The notes under the pieces are model-generated. The model did no database searches and was not told the origin of the DNA. It saw only the letters and a list, made by a program, of their open reading frames with translations. Made by a program: the position numbers and the translations under genes. A stretch of 20,363 bases of DNA, taken from NCBI GenBank assembly GCA_030064795.1, contig JASJEI010000324.1:1-20363 (forward strand), read 5' to 3'. The number at the start of each line of letters is the position of its first letter. Within the stretch, counting starts at the first letter, position 1. Of the stretch, positions 1-7,301 are shown one piece after another. The DNA is from Pleurocapsa sp. MO_226.B13. Lineage in GTDB: Bacteria; Cyanobacteriota; Cyanobacteriia; Cyanobacteriales; Xenococcaceae.

Positions 1-1
1 T

Positions 2-80
2 GACATTCATGGACAGTCTCGGAAAAGATAATTCTCGGCTATCCACAGATAACTTAAATATAAGACTGTCCATGAATGTC
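2..80. mobile_element. 79-bp inverted-repeat element, possible MITE
   Basis: An 18-bp sequence at 2-19 (gacattcatggacagtct) is repeated as its exact reverse complement at 63-80, separated by 43 bp with no coding content. The outer end at 80 lies exactly where the neighbouring transposase remnant stops resembling its family. This could be a non-autonomous element (MITE) inserted into the old transposase, or the folded terminal repeats of a larger element running beyond the window. No target-site duplication can be checked because the window begins at the other end. Confidence 0.5.
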
Positions 81-291
81 TAGGATTTCTCTCGGGATCT
101 TTAAGGAATCTAAATCCTCTTTCACAAGATTGTTGTCCTTTATATGCCGTAAGAATGTCAGAGGGACTTAAATTCTCTAAAACATTAGTGGCTAAGATAA
201 AACGACCCGCTTTTTTCTTTTCTTCTGCTATTTTTTGGGATTTTTTCTCGAAAATTATCGTAGCTTTATAAACTGTATTTTTGAACTTCAA
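81..291 (-). pseudogene. IS1634-like transposase, C-terminal fragment
   Basis: About 70 codons remain of a transposase normally around 500 residues or more. The segment GRFILATNVL followed by YKGQQSCERGFRFLKDP matches the C-terminal part of IS1634/IS4-superfamily transposases. It contains the Y-(2)-x-(3)-E-(6)-K signature around the catalytic Glu, with Gln in the usual Arg position. After KDP the family continues with a Phe/Leu-rich stretch, but here the frame runs into the inverted repeat at 2-80 and the match is lost. The N-terminal and central parts with the two catalytic Asp residues are absent, so the element is dead. The apparent ATG at 291 is internal to the ancestral gene. Confidence 0.75.
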
Positions 292-402
292 TATTGGCTA
301 ATTGACTCATTAAAATCAAACTTTAATAATTATTTTTATTAGAGTTATTTTATCTGAGTTGGAGCTTCCCTGGAAACTATTTAAAATACTTAAAAAATCT
401 CG

Positions 403-422
403 GCTTTGCTGATCTGCAAAGC
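403..422. repeat. short perfect inverted repeat
   Basis: GCTTTGC at 403-409 and GCAAAGC at 416-422 form a perfect 7-bp stem around a 6-nt loop (tgatct). No T-run follows on either strand, so it is not a standard intrinsic terminator. It lies in the gap of about 237 bp between the transposase fragment and the antitoxin gene. The gap holds this hairpin, two palindromes and no recognisable coding sequence. Confidence 0.4.
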
Positions 423-468
423 AGCCACTTCGTGACCACGAGGAACGAGTGAACCTCTCTCTCTGAGA

Positions 469-484
469 TCTAGCGATCGCTAGA
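469..484. repeat. 16-bp perfect palindrome around a HIP1 site
   Basis: TCTAGCGATCGCTAGA is a perfect 16-bp palindrome whose centre is the cyanobacterial HIP1 octamer GCGATCGC (473-480). It lies 45 bp before the antitoxin start. HIP1 sites are abundant across the window, but the palindrome extends four bases beyond HIP1 on each side. Confidence 0.5.
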
Positions 485-501
485 GTATTGTACCTCTATG
501 T

Positions 502-523
502 ATTACGTCTAGACGTGCGTAAT
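502..523 (+). promoter_or_regulatory. nested palindromes, candidate HigA operator
   Basis: ACGTCTAGACGT (505-516) is a perfect 12-bp palindrome. ATTACG (502-507) and CGTAAT (518-523) form a second, overlapping inverted repeat. The block ends five bases before the antitoxin ATG at 529. HigA-type antitoxins usually bind palindromes at their own promoter, so an autoregulatory operator is a reasonable inference. No binding data are visible here. Confidence 0.4.
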
Positions 524-528
524 GAGAA

Positions 529-906
529 ATGGAATTACGCCCGATTAAAACCGAATCAGATTACCAAAACGCACTTCAAGAAATTGAAAGATTATTTGAT
601 GCAGAACCCAATTCCCCAGAATGCGATCGCTTTGATATTTTAACTACATTAGTAGAAGCCTACGAACAAAAGCATTATCCCATTGAAGCACCAGATGCTA
701 TTTCAGCCATATTATATTATTTGGAATCTCGTGGATTATCCGAGCAAGATTTAGCAGTATCTATCGGCAGTCAACAAGAAACCACTGCAATCTTAAATAG
801 ACAAAAACCTTTGACTTTAGATACAATCAGACGTTTAAACCAAGATTTTAATATTCCAGCCGAAATATTAATTCAACCTTATTCCCTAGAAAAAACTTCC
901 GCATAA
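529..906 (+). CDS. HigA-type antitoxin with HTH domain, orphan
   Basis: A 125-residue protein of the HigA/COG5499 family. Residues 1-55 form an acidic helical N-terminal part (MELRPIKTESDYQNAL, then an EAPD motif at 53-56). Residues 60-112 form a Cro/C1-type helix-turn-helix with the family pattern ILNRQKPLTL followed by IRRLNQDFNIPAE. Such antitoxins normally pair with a RelE-fold HigB ribonuclease encoded just upstream. Neither the upstream gap (292-528) nor the next 250 bp downstream encodes one on either strand that I can read. It is therefore an orphan antitoxin, a remnant of a lost module, or a repressor with other targets. It sits among broken mobile genes, consistent with an accessory module. 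A palindromic block directly before the start may be its operator. Confidence 0.85.
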   Translation: MELRPIKTESDYQNALQEIERLFDAEPNSPECDRFDILTTLVEAYEQKHYPIEAPDAISAILYYLESRGLSEQDLAVSIGSQQETTAILNRQKPLTLDTIRRLNQDFNIPAEILIQPYSLEKTSA

Positions 907-1153
907 ATCAAATTTATAGAGGTCGAAGATCTCTTTAATACCAACTCTCTATGACAATGCACTAAATAAAATTTAACCTCTCTGCGTCTCTGCGTCTCTG
1001 CGAGAGATTTAAACTCAAAATATTAAGTGCAACTTCAAAGAGAAATGGTATAAGCAATGCGATCGCTGTGTTCGATCGTAGAGAAGCGGTGGACGATAAG
1101 CCTAGCGACATGACTTCGCTACGCAATAGTGGTACGATTTTGGATTATTTTAG
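907..1153. other. non-coding gap with short repeats
   Basis: I see no gene in this stretch. It contains a triplicated 8-bp unit (979-1002), two HIP1-like sites, and an imperfect inverted segment around 1104-1122 (TAGCGA, then TTCGCTA). The composition looks like the interspersed-repeat filler common in cyanobacterial intergenic DNA. Confidence 0.5.
979..1002. repeat. three tandem copies of TCTCTGCG
   Basis: The 8-mer tctctgcg occurs three times head to tail with no variation. Similar ctctgcg runs are familiar intergenic filler in cyanobacterial genomes. No function is suggested by position. Confidence 0.8.
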
Positions 1154-1327
1154 CTAGGGAGCGATCGCAAGACTTTCACTACTGCGATCGCCAAGGTTCC
1201 AAAGTAAAATATCCTTTTTTTGATGATTTACTACCGTCCAAATCCAAACTTTATTCTTTTTGCGACCAACGAAAGTTTGTAATTCATCTATTTCAGTAAT
1301 TTCTGGGATTTCATCTTCTTGTGGTAC
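1154..1327 (-). pseudogene. IS1-family transposase fragment
   Basis: The minus strand is open for 58 codons between two TAG stops and has no ATG. It reads EIPEITEIDELQTFVGRKK, then NKVWIWTVVNH, then ILLWNLGDRSSE. This is the conserved core of IS1-family (InsB-type) transposases around the first catalytic Asp (EIDEL) and the later GDRS motif. The remainder of the DDE domain and the N-terminal zinc finger/HTH are missing, and an in-frame TAG precedes the fragment. It is a dead remnant. Its 5' end abuts the AraC-like fragment on the opposite strand, suggesting that the IS1 copy landed in or beside that gene. Confidence 0.75.
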
Positions 1328-1330
1328 CTA

Positions 1331-1600
1331 TCGTCTTCGCTACTAGAAAAGGTGGCTTTAGAGACTTTCGAGCGAACTCCCCAAACTATTGAGTTAATCG
1401 ATCGCTTGGGAGTCGAAGTCCCTTTTTTAAAACAATTAGCCACGTCATTACAAAACGAATTAGCAAATCCTTATTCACCCAATTTACTCTATATAAAATC
1501 TTTACAAAATGTTATTGTCGTTCATCTTCTACGCCATCACTGCAAAGTTCAATTCTGCGAACTAAAACTACTAACGCGTCTAGGTAAAAATGTTGGGTAA
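1331..1600 (+). pseudogene. AraC-type regulator fragment, DNA-binding domain missing
   Basis: The reading frame gives about 85 residues, including FERTPQTIELIDRLGV, then PFLKQLATSLQNELANP and LLYIKSLQNVIVVHLLRHH. This pattern resembles the region just before the DNA-binding domain in many cyanobacterial AraC-family regulators. The double helix-turn-helix domain expected next is absent: after HHCKVQ the sequence degenerates and stops. The frame remains open upstream into the IS1 remnant, so an apparent start at 1319 is not meaningful. I read it as a truncated pseudogene. The family assignment rests on remembered pattern similarity over one short region, so an unrelated hypothetical protein is possible. 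Confidence 0.5.
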
Positions 1601-1752
1601 AAAAGATGAAAAAAAGCCCTTTATTGAGTTTAACGCTTAGTAGCGTGGGAATTACTTACACTACGATCCATCTATTTTTTTAAATGTTTTTGTAATCTGA
1701 TTCGTATTAGTCTTTACTTCTTCCCTATCTCCCCCATCTCCATTACCTAATA
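1601..1752. other. non-coding gap
   Basis: No gene is visible. It includes the pyrimidine-rich stretch ccctatctcccccatctcc, whose reverse-complement style recurs at about 15150-15172 downstream of recR. I see no clear terminator for the minus-strand gene that ends at 1753. Confidence 0.4.
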
Positions 1753-2475
1753 TCAAGATGTGGTCGCTCGATCGCGAAAACTACTGTAACTTAAAGATAC
1801 TGACGATCGCGCCTGGGGAAAGTGCGATCGCCACCAACCATACCAGTCAGACCAAACTGTTTCTAACCTCCGATAAGTCTCGTCAAGAGAAACATCCCGA
1901 TCTAGAGGCAGAGATAAATGCGCCCAGAGACAGCGTTTATCTCGAAATTCTGCTTGACCGAGTAGCCAGGGCAAAATGTTCTCGATCCGAGTATTATGGA
2001 TTGTGAGATTGCGATTAAATTGGTCGCTGGTCACAGTACTGACACCATGAGGATTAATACAGGCATTGAGATAAGCTTTGTCTTCATCGGCATAGAGACT
2101 ATAAAATCCTCCTTCGCTATCCTGTCTTAATCCTGGCGATAGTTCTCCCGTCTGACTGGTAATAAAGCTTTTTAAATCTCCATTAGTATCGACTAGGTAA
2201 CGCATTTCAATCTCCAGATATCTCTCGTTTTGGCGATAGCGATAGTGCTTCCCCGCCATAAATTTTCCTGAAATAGATGCAGGAGAACGAACTAAATTAG
2301 GATTGACTGGCTTACTAAAGGAAAACTTCCATTGGGGCAAAGGGAGAGATTCGGGAAAGGTATAATCTGCCACTTGAAAAGATTGTACCTCTGGAGCGAT
2401 TATCGATTTTCCCAGGGTAAGGGCAACTGCGATCGCCGTAGCGATCAGGAGTATAGTCCGAGGTTGATTCTTCAT
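1753..2475 (-). CDS. cyanoexosortase A system-associated protein
   Basis: A 240-residue protein with one N-terminal hydrophobic segment (about residues 7-27, TILLIATAIAVALTLGK) that probably anchors it in the cytoplasmic membrane with the rest outside. The body is tryptophan- and arginine-rich (HYRYRQNERYLEIEMRYLV at 77-95, WSDWYGWWRSHFPQAR near the C terminus). It has two Cys (C139, C182) that could pair in the periplasm. The start lies 2 nt after the stop of the exosortase gene, so the two are almost certainly co-transcribed. A protein of this kind regularly accompanies cyanoexosortase A. Its role is not established, but the position recalls accessory proteins of exosortase and polysaccharide-export loci. 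The identification rests on context plus overall features. Confidence 0.75.
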   Translation of the reverse strand: MKNQPRTILLIATAIAVALTLGKSIIAPEVQSFQVADYTFPESLPLPQWKFSFSKPVNPNLVRSPASISGKFMAGKHYRYRQNERYLEIEMRYLVDTNGDLKSFITSQTGELSPGLRQDSEGGFYSLYADEDKAYLNACINPHGVSTVTSDQFNRNLTIHNTRIENILPWLLGQAEFRDKRCLWAHLSLPLDRDVSLDETYRRLETVWSDWYGWWRSHFPQARSSVSLSYSSFRDRATTS

Positions 2476-2477
2476 AG

Positions 2478-3281
2478 TTAAAAGTTTTCTCTAGGCAGGG
2501 TGGCAAGACAAACTCCCCCAAATAGCAGCACCGCGATCGCCGAAAAGATTAAAGATCCAGTACCAGTATGCCAATAGTCAAACCCTTCGGAATTGGATAA
2601 TGCTACCAAAACCGCCATCAACGCTACCCGAAACCCATTGATAACAAATCCCAATAAAATAGCTGCGATCGGCAGCCAGATTTTTTGTCGCCAATTGCTA
2701 GGGACGATGGTTAAGACAATCCAACTCAGTCCCAATAACTGTAAGATCATTCGCACTCCCGAACAGCCATTATATACTTCAACCGACCCAGTCGGCATAA
2801 TCAGCCAAACACCTTGGCGAGTTACTTCAAATCCTAGTAGCCACAAGATAAAAGCCGAAAAACTGGCGGTAATCCGAGAAATATCCCAAATATAAATAAA
2901 TTCCCAGGGAATAGCCAAAAATAGTAACAAAAAAAATTCCTGGTAATATTGTTTTAATCCTTTGCTGCCAGAGGCTAACAACCCCCACCCCAACAGCGAC
3001 AGCAAGGGCGAAATACGCAAGAAAAAGTCTTCTGGAAACAAGTGCAGGCTTCTGTATAATACCAAGGTCAGGATTGACACGCCGACAAAACTAGAGACGG
3101 TATCGCTTTCCAGATGCAATTTAACTGTTTTTTCCCACAACAACGGTAGCACTACCATCCAGAACAGAAAACTATGACTAGAAAAGTCAGGTCTACCAAA
3201 TTGCTCGCTTAAGTTCAAGTGCAAAGCAACTAAACCGATACCGATACCAAATAGGCAGTACTTCTGGCGATCGCGGATCAT
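2478..3281 (-). CDS. cyanoexosortase A (membrane transpeptidase)
   Basis: A 267-residue, very hydrophobic protein with about seven or eight membrane segments. Exosortases recognise PEP-CTERM-type C-terminal tails of secreted proteins and cleave them in the membrane, often in bacteria that make exopolysaccharide. The expected catalytic residues are present: Cys173 in YNGCSGVRM, Arg218 in VINGFRVALMA and His238 in YWHTGTGSL, each at or near a membrane segment. Length and spacing fit the cyanobacterial type A group. The ATG at 3281 follows a 121-bp gap after eboF, so it may have its own promoter. The associated protein follows with a 2-nt gap. I find no protein in this window with a PEP-CTERM-like tail, so its substrates are encoded elsewhere. 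Confidence 0.88.
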   Translation of the reverse strand: MIRDRQKYCLFGIGIGLVALHLNLSEQFGRPDFSSHSFLFWMVVLPLLWEKTVKLHLESDTVSSFVGVSILTLVLYRSLHLFPEDFFLRISPLLSLLGWGLLASGSKGLKQYYQEFFLLLFLAIPWEFIYIWDISRITASFSAFILWLLGFEVTRQGVWLIMPTGSVEVYNGCSGVRMILQLLGLSWIVLTIVPSNWRQKIWLPIAAILLGFVINGFRVALMAVLVALSNSEGFDYWHTGTGSLIFSAIAVLLFGGVCLATLPRENF

Positions 3282-3402
3282 TAGCGTTATAAAGTTACTT
3301 GTTTTATTTGTTGCTAGGATTCTTATTTTATCCGCTCGATCGTGTTTTAGTCTCGTAATTGGGATTTCATAATTTCACACTAGGCGTATTGTTATTTAGT
3401 TT

Positions 3403-4782
3403 TTAGATATTAGACAAAAGATGGTCGAGAATTAACTGAAATACTTGTTTGGCTTCAACTTGTTGGCTGGTTAATAAATCTTGCTGTTGGGTAATAAACA
3501 AAGGCGATCGCTCGATAGAAGTAGTCAGATGACCGTGAGAACCCTTAACTAAGTTGGCATCTAGGGGAATGACATCCATCAAGTAACGAAAACCCAGTTT
3601 CTTTTTGAGTAGGGTTAGGGCAATTTTCGCTGGGGGAAATTTTAGTTGTGGATCGATAAACAGTTCCACAGGATCGTAACCAGGTTTGCGGTGAATATCG
3701 ACAGTACGGGCAAAATCGGGGGCGCGATCGTCTTCTAGCCAATAGTAGTAGGTAAACCAAGCATCGGGACTGGCAATTGCCACTAATTCTCCCGAACGAG
3801 GATGATTGAGGTTATATGCTTGTTTTCTTGCTTCATCTAAAACCAGATCGATTCCAGCCGTATGTTCTAGAATATCTTTTACTTGAGAGAAGCAACTGGG
3901 GTCGTTAATATAAACGTGGGCAATTTGATGATCGGCAACGGCAAAAGCTTTACTCGCCCCAGGAATCAAAATTTCTCTGCCTAGTTCTTCTCTAACTGTT
4001 ATTAAACCTTGCTGTCTCAGCAGGCGGTTGAGATGAATCGGACGAGAGACTTCTGTAATACCGTATTCAGAAAGAACGATAACTTTCGCTCCCCTATTTT
4101 CGTAAAATTCGATTAAATCCTGACATACTCGATCTATTTCTTGTAAATCTCGCGCAATATCTGAGGGATTAGTGCCAATTTTTTGCAGACAATAATCCAA
4201 GTGAGGTAAATAAACCAAAGTCAGAGTAGGACTGTATCTTAATTCAACTTGTTTCGCTGCATCAGCAATCCATTGACTAGATTTAATCGAAGTATTCGGT
4301 CCCCAAAAATTAAATAAAGGAAACTCTCCCAACTCAGAAGTTAACCAAGGACGTAGTTCCATTGGTTCGGTATAGATATCGGGGAGTTTTCTCCCGTCTG
4401 CGGGATACATGGGGCGGGGTGTTACCGCATAATCTACAGTCGAATGCATATTGTACCAACCAAAAAGATTAGCACAGGTAAAATCAGGATCGATCGCTCT
4501 GGCTTTATCCCAAATTTTGTCTGCTTGAACTAGCTTATTTGACTGTCGCCACAGTTTGACTTCGCATTCATCGCGAAAATACCAACCATTAGCCACAATG
4601 CCGTGTTCGTCGGGATTTACACCCGTGTAGTAGGTAGCTTGGGCGGTACAGGTGACGGCGGGTAAGACTGGCTTAATCGAACTGGTTCGACCTTGTTTCT
4701 GCCAGCGTTCGAGGAAAGGGGTATATTCTCCAATCAAATGAGGAGTCAAACCCACTACATTGAGAACAACAGTTTTATTCAT
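3403..4782 (-). CDS. eboF: EboF, alkaline phosphatase/nucleotide pyrophosphatase-like
   Basis: A 459-residue member of the type I phosphodiesterase/alkaline phosphatase superfamily and last gene of the ebo operon. It begins KTVVLNVVGLTPHL. The nucleophile region is PAVTCTAQATYYTG (41-54, Thr44 or Thr46), followed by HGIVANGWYFRDE. Other likely metal-site segments are YLPHLDY (191-197), HQIAHVYI (285-292) and KGSHGHLT (413-420). Two canonical positions differ from classic NPP enzymes: the first Asp of the DG motif reads NVVGL, and the DHG motif reads SEYGI (238-242). I recall similar variants in other EboF proteins, so this is probably a subfamily trait. The substrate is unknown. It has no signal peptide and is probably cytoplasmic. 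It starts 18 nt after the eboE stop. Confidence 0.85.
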   Translation of the reverse strand: MNKTVVLNVVGLTPHLIGEYTPFLERWQKQGRTSSIKPVLPAVTCTAQATYYTGVNPDEHGIVANGWYFRDECEVKLWRQSNKLVQADKIWDKARAIDPDFTCANLFGWYNMHSTVDYAVTPRPMYPADGRKLPDIYTEPMELRPWLTSELGEFPLFNFWGPNTSIKSSQWIADAAKQVELRYSPTLTLVYLPHLDYCLQKIGTNPSDIARDLQEIDRVCQDLIEFYENRGAKVIVLSEYGITEVSRPIHLNRLLRQQGLITVREELGREILIPGASKAFAVADHQIAHVYINDPSCFSQVKDILEHTAGIDLVLDEARKQAYNLNHPRSGELVAIASPDAWFTYYYWLEDDRAPDFARTVDIHRKPGYDPVELFIDPQLKFPPAKIALTLLKKKLGFRYLMDVIPLDANLVKGSHGHLTTSIERSPLFITQQQDLLTSQQVEAKQVFQLILDHLLSNI

Positions 4783-4800
4783 AATTTTAAAAAATAATAA

Positions 4801-6021
4801 TTAACAACCAATGACTGACAAAACCCATTGGTACTCTCGTTCGATGGAAGTCGAAATATCCAATTTCATTTCTGGTGGTAAGACTTCCCAAGTATAGGTT
4901 TCAATTTCTAAATGATGACCTACAGAATTATTCGGTAACAACTGCAATAGCTTTTCGATGTGTGCTTGAGTAGATTCAAATATTTGATAGTTACGAATAA
5001 AAATCGGGACGTGAAAGTGAGTCCGCCATTCTGCTGCTTCAGTGGTTAAAAAATGGGGTAGTGCCTTTGTTAGATCGCGATAGCGTTGCAAAGTGCGATC
5101 GCGATTGCGGGCAATTACTTGATGTAAGTAGGTAGATTCGGCAAAAGGTGAGAGTTTGTCTAAAATTAACCTGCGCTTTTTTCTATCCGGAGGAATCTCA
5201 ATTTTTATCGCCGAACTAAGTTGAATTTTGCCAATTTTAATTCCTGCCTTTTGGAAACGCTGAATAATCTCGTCGGGTTCTTCATACTCGACGGCAAAAT
5301 GACAAGTATCGTAGCAAACCCTAATATGGTTGGTAATTAAAGATTCTGCCTCTTGTTGGCCGATGCCTAATTTCTCTTGTAGTAAACTACCCGCAATGGG
5401 AAATAACCAATTTTGGAAAAAATCAATTACTTCGGTAGTATTTTCTAACATTCCATCGGGTTCGGGTTCGAGATCTAAGTGTAGTAGTTTACCCGTATCC
5501 TGGTGTATCTGTGCCATCGTTACTACCACTCGTGCTAGGTTAAGACTACTTTGGTGTAAGGTTTTCTTCCGACTCTGGATATCTTGCCACCAGGGTTTGT
5601 AGGAGATGGGTAGGGTAGAAATTCCCCCATCAATACCTTCTGGTAGGAGATTAGCCAAGATTTGGATTAGCCTCAAGGTATAGTCTAAGCGTTCTGATTG
5701 AGACCAGTCGGGGGCATATACTTTATCTTTGACTACTTGATGATGAAAACCACCGTAGGGAAAGCCATTGAGAGTAAAGACATATAAGTCTTGTTCGCGC
5801 AACCAAGTTTGTAGTCGAATCAGATGATCTCGATCTAATAGTTCTCTAGCTGCGGTATCTGCTAAACGCAAACCAATGCCAAAGGGATTATCTGGAGATA
5901 ATCTAGCTTTAAGTTGGGGAAGATATTGTTGGAGGTTTTTTTCTACTTCTACCCACCTTTCCCCTGGATGAATATTAGTACAATAAGTAAGATGTAAGTC
6001 GTTTTTGGTTGCTAGTTTCAC
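4801..6021 (-). CDS. eboE: EboE, xylose-isomerase-like TIM-barrel protein
   Basis: A 406-residue protein annotated in cyanobacteria as metabolite traffic protein EboE. The opening LTYCTNIHPGERW (11-23) is characteristic. The barrel carries likely metal-binding segments: LHLDLEPEPDG (180-190), RVCYDTCHFAVEYE (234-247) and KIQLSSAI (265-272), plus HFHVPIF (335-341) and HHLEIETYTWEV (369-380). The start appears to be GTG at 6021, because this gives the family-typical N terminus and no better ATG lies nearby. It lies 29 nt after eboD and 18 nt before eboF within the operon. The family fold suggests a sugar-like or cyclitol substrate. The reaction is not known to me. Soluble, no signal peptide. 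Confidence 0.87.
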   Translation of the reverse strand: MKLATKNDLHLTYCTNIHPGERWVEVEKNLQQYLPQLKARLSPDNPFGIGLRLADTAARELLDRDHLIRLQTWLREQDLYVFTLNGFPYGGFHHQVVKDKVYAPDWSQSERLDYTLRLIQILANLLPEGIDGGISTLPISYKPWWQDIQSRKKTLHQSSLNLARVVVTMAQIHQDTGKLLHLDLEPEPDGMLENTTEVIDFFQNWLFPIAGSLLQEKLGIGQQEAESLITNHIRVCYDTCHFAVEYEEPDEIIQRFQKAGIKIGKIQLSSAIKIEIPPDRKKRRLILDKLSPFAESTYLHQVIARNRDRTLQRYRDLTKALPHFLTTEAAEWRTHFHVPIFIRNYQIFESTQAHIEKLLQLLPNNSVGHHLEIETYTWEVLPPEMKLDISTSIEREYQWVLSVIGC

Positions 6022-6050
6022 TGTGCTTCTGATTCTATTGCGCTCGATCG

Positions 6051-7274
6051 CTAATTCAACTGATTTATAGTTTCAATTTCCAGGTTTTGCAACATCAAAA
6101 TTGCCTGTTCGTAAGTAGAGATGTTGACTCGATTTACTTCAAGTCCCTTGCCTAGGTTCTGGAGTAACATGATGGCTAAATTTCCGCCTAAGTGTTCGCG
6201 AAATTCGACTAAACCATGAAAAATCGAGTCTTCAGAGGTAGATTTTGCTAAATTTTCGCTTAATTCAGGGACGTATAGTTTAAATCCTAACTGTTTTAAA
6301 GTATGGATAATTTGCTGCCAATCTGTTTCGCTCAGTAATCCAGTTAAGTAAGAATAGGTACAGTCTAACGCCATGCCGATCGCTACTGCTTCTCCATGTC
6401 TGAGGCGATAATTAGTTAAGTGTTCTAGTTTATGGGCTGCCCAGTGACCAAAATCTAGGGGGCGAGAAGAACCCATTTCAAAAGGATCGCCATAATTAGC
6501 TATGTGATCGAGATGTAGTTGACAACAGCGATAGATTAGCTGTTCCATAGCTGCACTATCACGTTGAGCTAGTTCTAAAGCGCGATCGCTAATAAATTGA
6601 AAGAATTCTCTGTCTTTAATTAATGCCACCTTAACCGCTTCGGCAATACCCGCACGCCAATCGCGATCGCCTAAACTAGTCAGAAAGTTGGAATCGTTAA
6701 GTACGGCAACGGGTGGGGCAAAGGTGCCTAAAAAGTTCTTTTTCCCAAAGGCATTGATCCCGTTTTTGACTCCTATCGCTGCATCATTTTGCGCTAAAAC
6801 CGTAGTGGGAATGCGGATTAGGCGGATACCTCGATGGGCAGTAGCAGCAGCATAACCTGTCATATCGATGACTGCCCCTCCACCAATAGCGAGGATATAA
6901 GAGTGACGACACAATCCTACTCGTTCGATGATTTGATGAATTTTTTCTACCAGGGTGGGGTCATTTTTAGCTGCTTCTCCTCCAGGAACGATAATCGGTT
7001 CGGCAGCTAGTTCGATCTTATCGGCGAAATGATTAGTATATTGTTTTATTTGAGTTATTAACTGGGGTTGATGGTCTAATAAGCCTGAATCTATCACGAC
7101 AATTATCGATTTAGCTGTATTATTTTCTCTGACGATGACTTGAGATAACAAAGGATTAGTAATTGCAAATAAACCTCTGGTGAAGTGAACGTCGTAGGTA
7201 AATTTGACCGCAAAATGCTGGCGTAAAGACTCTGTGGTAGAGATTTTGGAGACTCGATTTTCTTGAATAAACAT
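6051..7274 (-). CDS. eboD: EboD, 3-dehydroquinate synthase-like sugar phosphate cyclase
   Basis: A 407-residue protein of the dehydroquinate synthase/sugar phosphate cyclase superfamily, which uses NAD and a divalent metal to cyclise a phosphorylated sugar acid or ketose. The NAD-binding loop GGGAVIDMTGY is at 131-141 and IPTTVLAQNDAAIGVKNG at 155-172. The metal ligands of dehydroquinate synthase are conserved: Glu212 in AEAVK, His277 in DFGHW and His293 in RHGEA, with the two His 16 residues apart as in the fungal enzyme. GVKNG replaces the GGKTG of ordinary AroB, and DFGHW replaces NFGHT. These changes resemble the branch that includes valiolone-type cyclases. It is probably not the housekeeping AroB. 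It follows eboC by 27 nt. Confidence 0.9.
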   Translation of the reverse strand: MFIQENRVSKISTTESLRQHFAVKFTYDVHFTRGLFAITNPLLSQVIVRENNTAKSIIVVIDSGLLDHQPQLITQIKQYTNHFADKIELAAEPIIVPGGEAAKNDPTLVEKIHQIIERVGLCRHSYILAIGGGAVIDMTGYAAATAHRGIRLIRIPTTVLAQNDAAIGVKNGINAFGKKNFLGTFAPPVAVLNDSNFLTSLGDRDWRAGIAEAVKVALIKDREFFQFISDRALELAQRDSAAMEQLIYRCCQLHLDHIANYGDPFEMGSSRPLDFGHWAAHKLEHLTNYRLRHGEAVAIGMALDCTYSYLTGLLSETDWQQIIHTLKQLGFKLYVPELSENLAKSTSEDSIFHGLVEFREHLGGNLAIMLLQNLGKGLEVNRVNISTYEQAILMLQNLEIETINQLN

Positions 7275-7301
7275 ATTTTTTATCTTGAATAATTAAATTT
7301 T

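Noticed and set aside
473..480. HIP1 octamers as regulatory sites
   Set aside because: GCGATCGC occurs throughout the window inside and outside genes, as expected for cyanobacteria.
292..528. HigB toxin gene upstream of the antitoxin
   Set aside because: No frame on either strand encodes a RelE-like protein; the gap holds only palindromes.
1758..2006. Plus-strand frame opposite the exosortase-associated gene
   Set aside because: It is antisense to a well-supported gene and shows no recognisable protein pattern.
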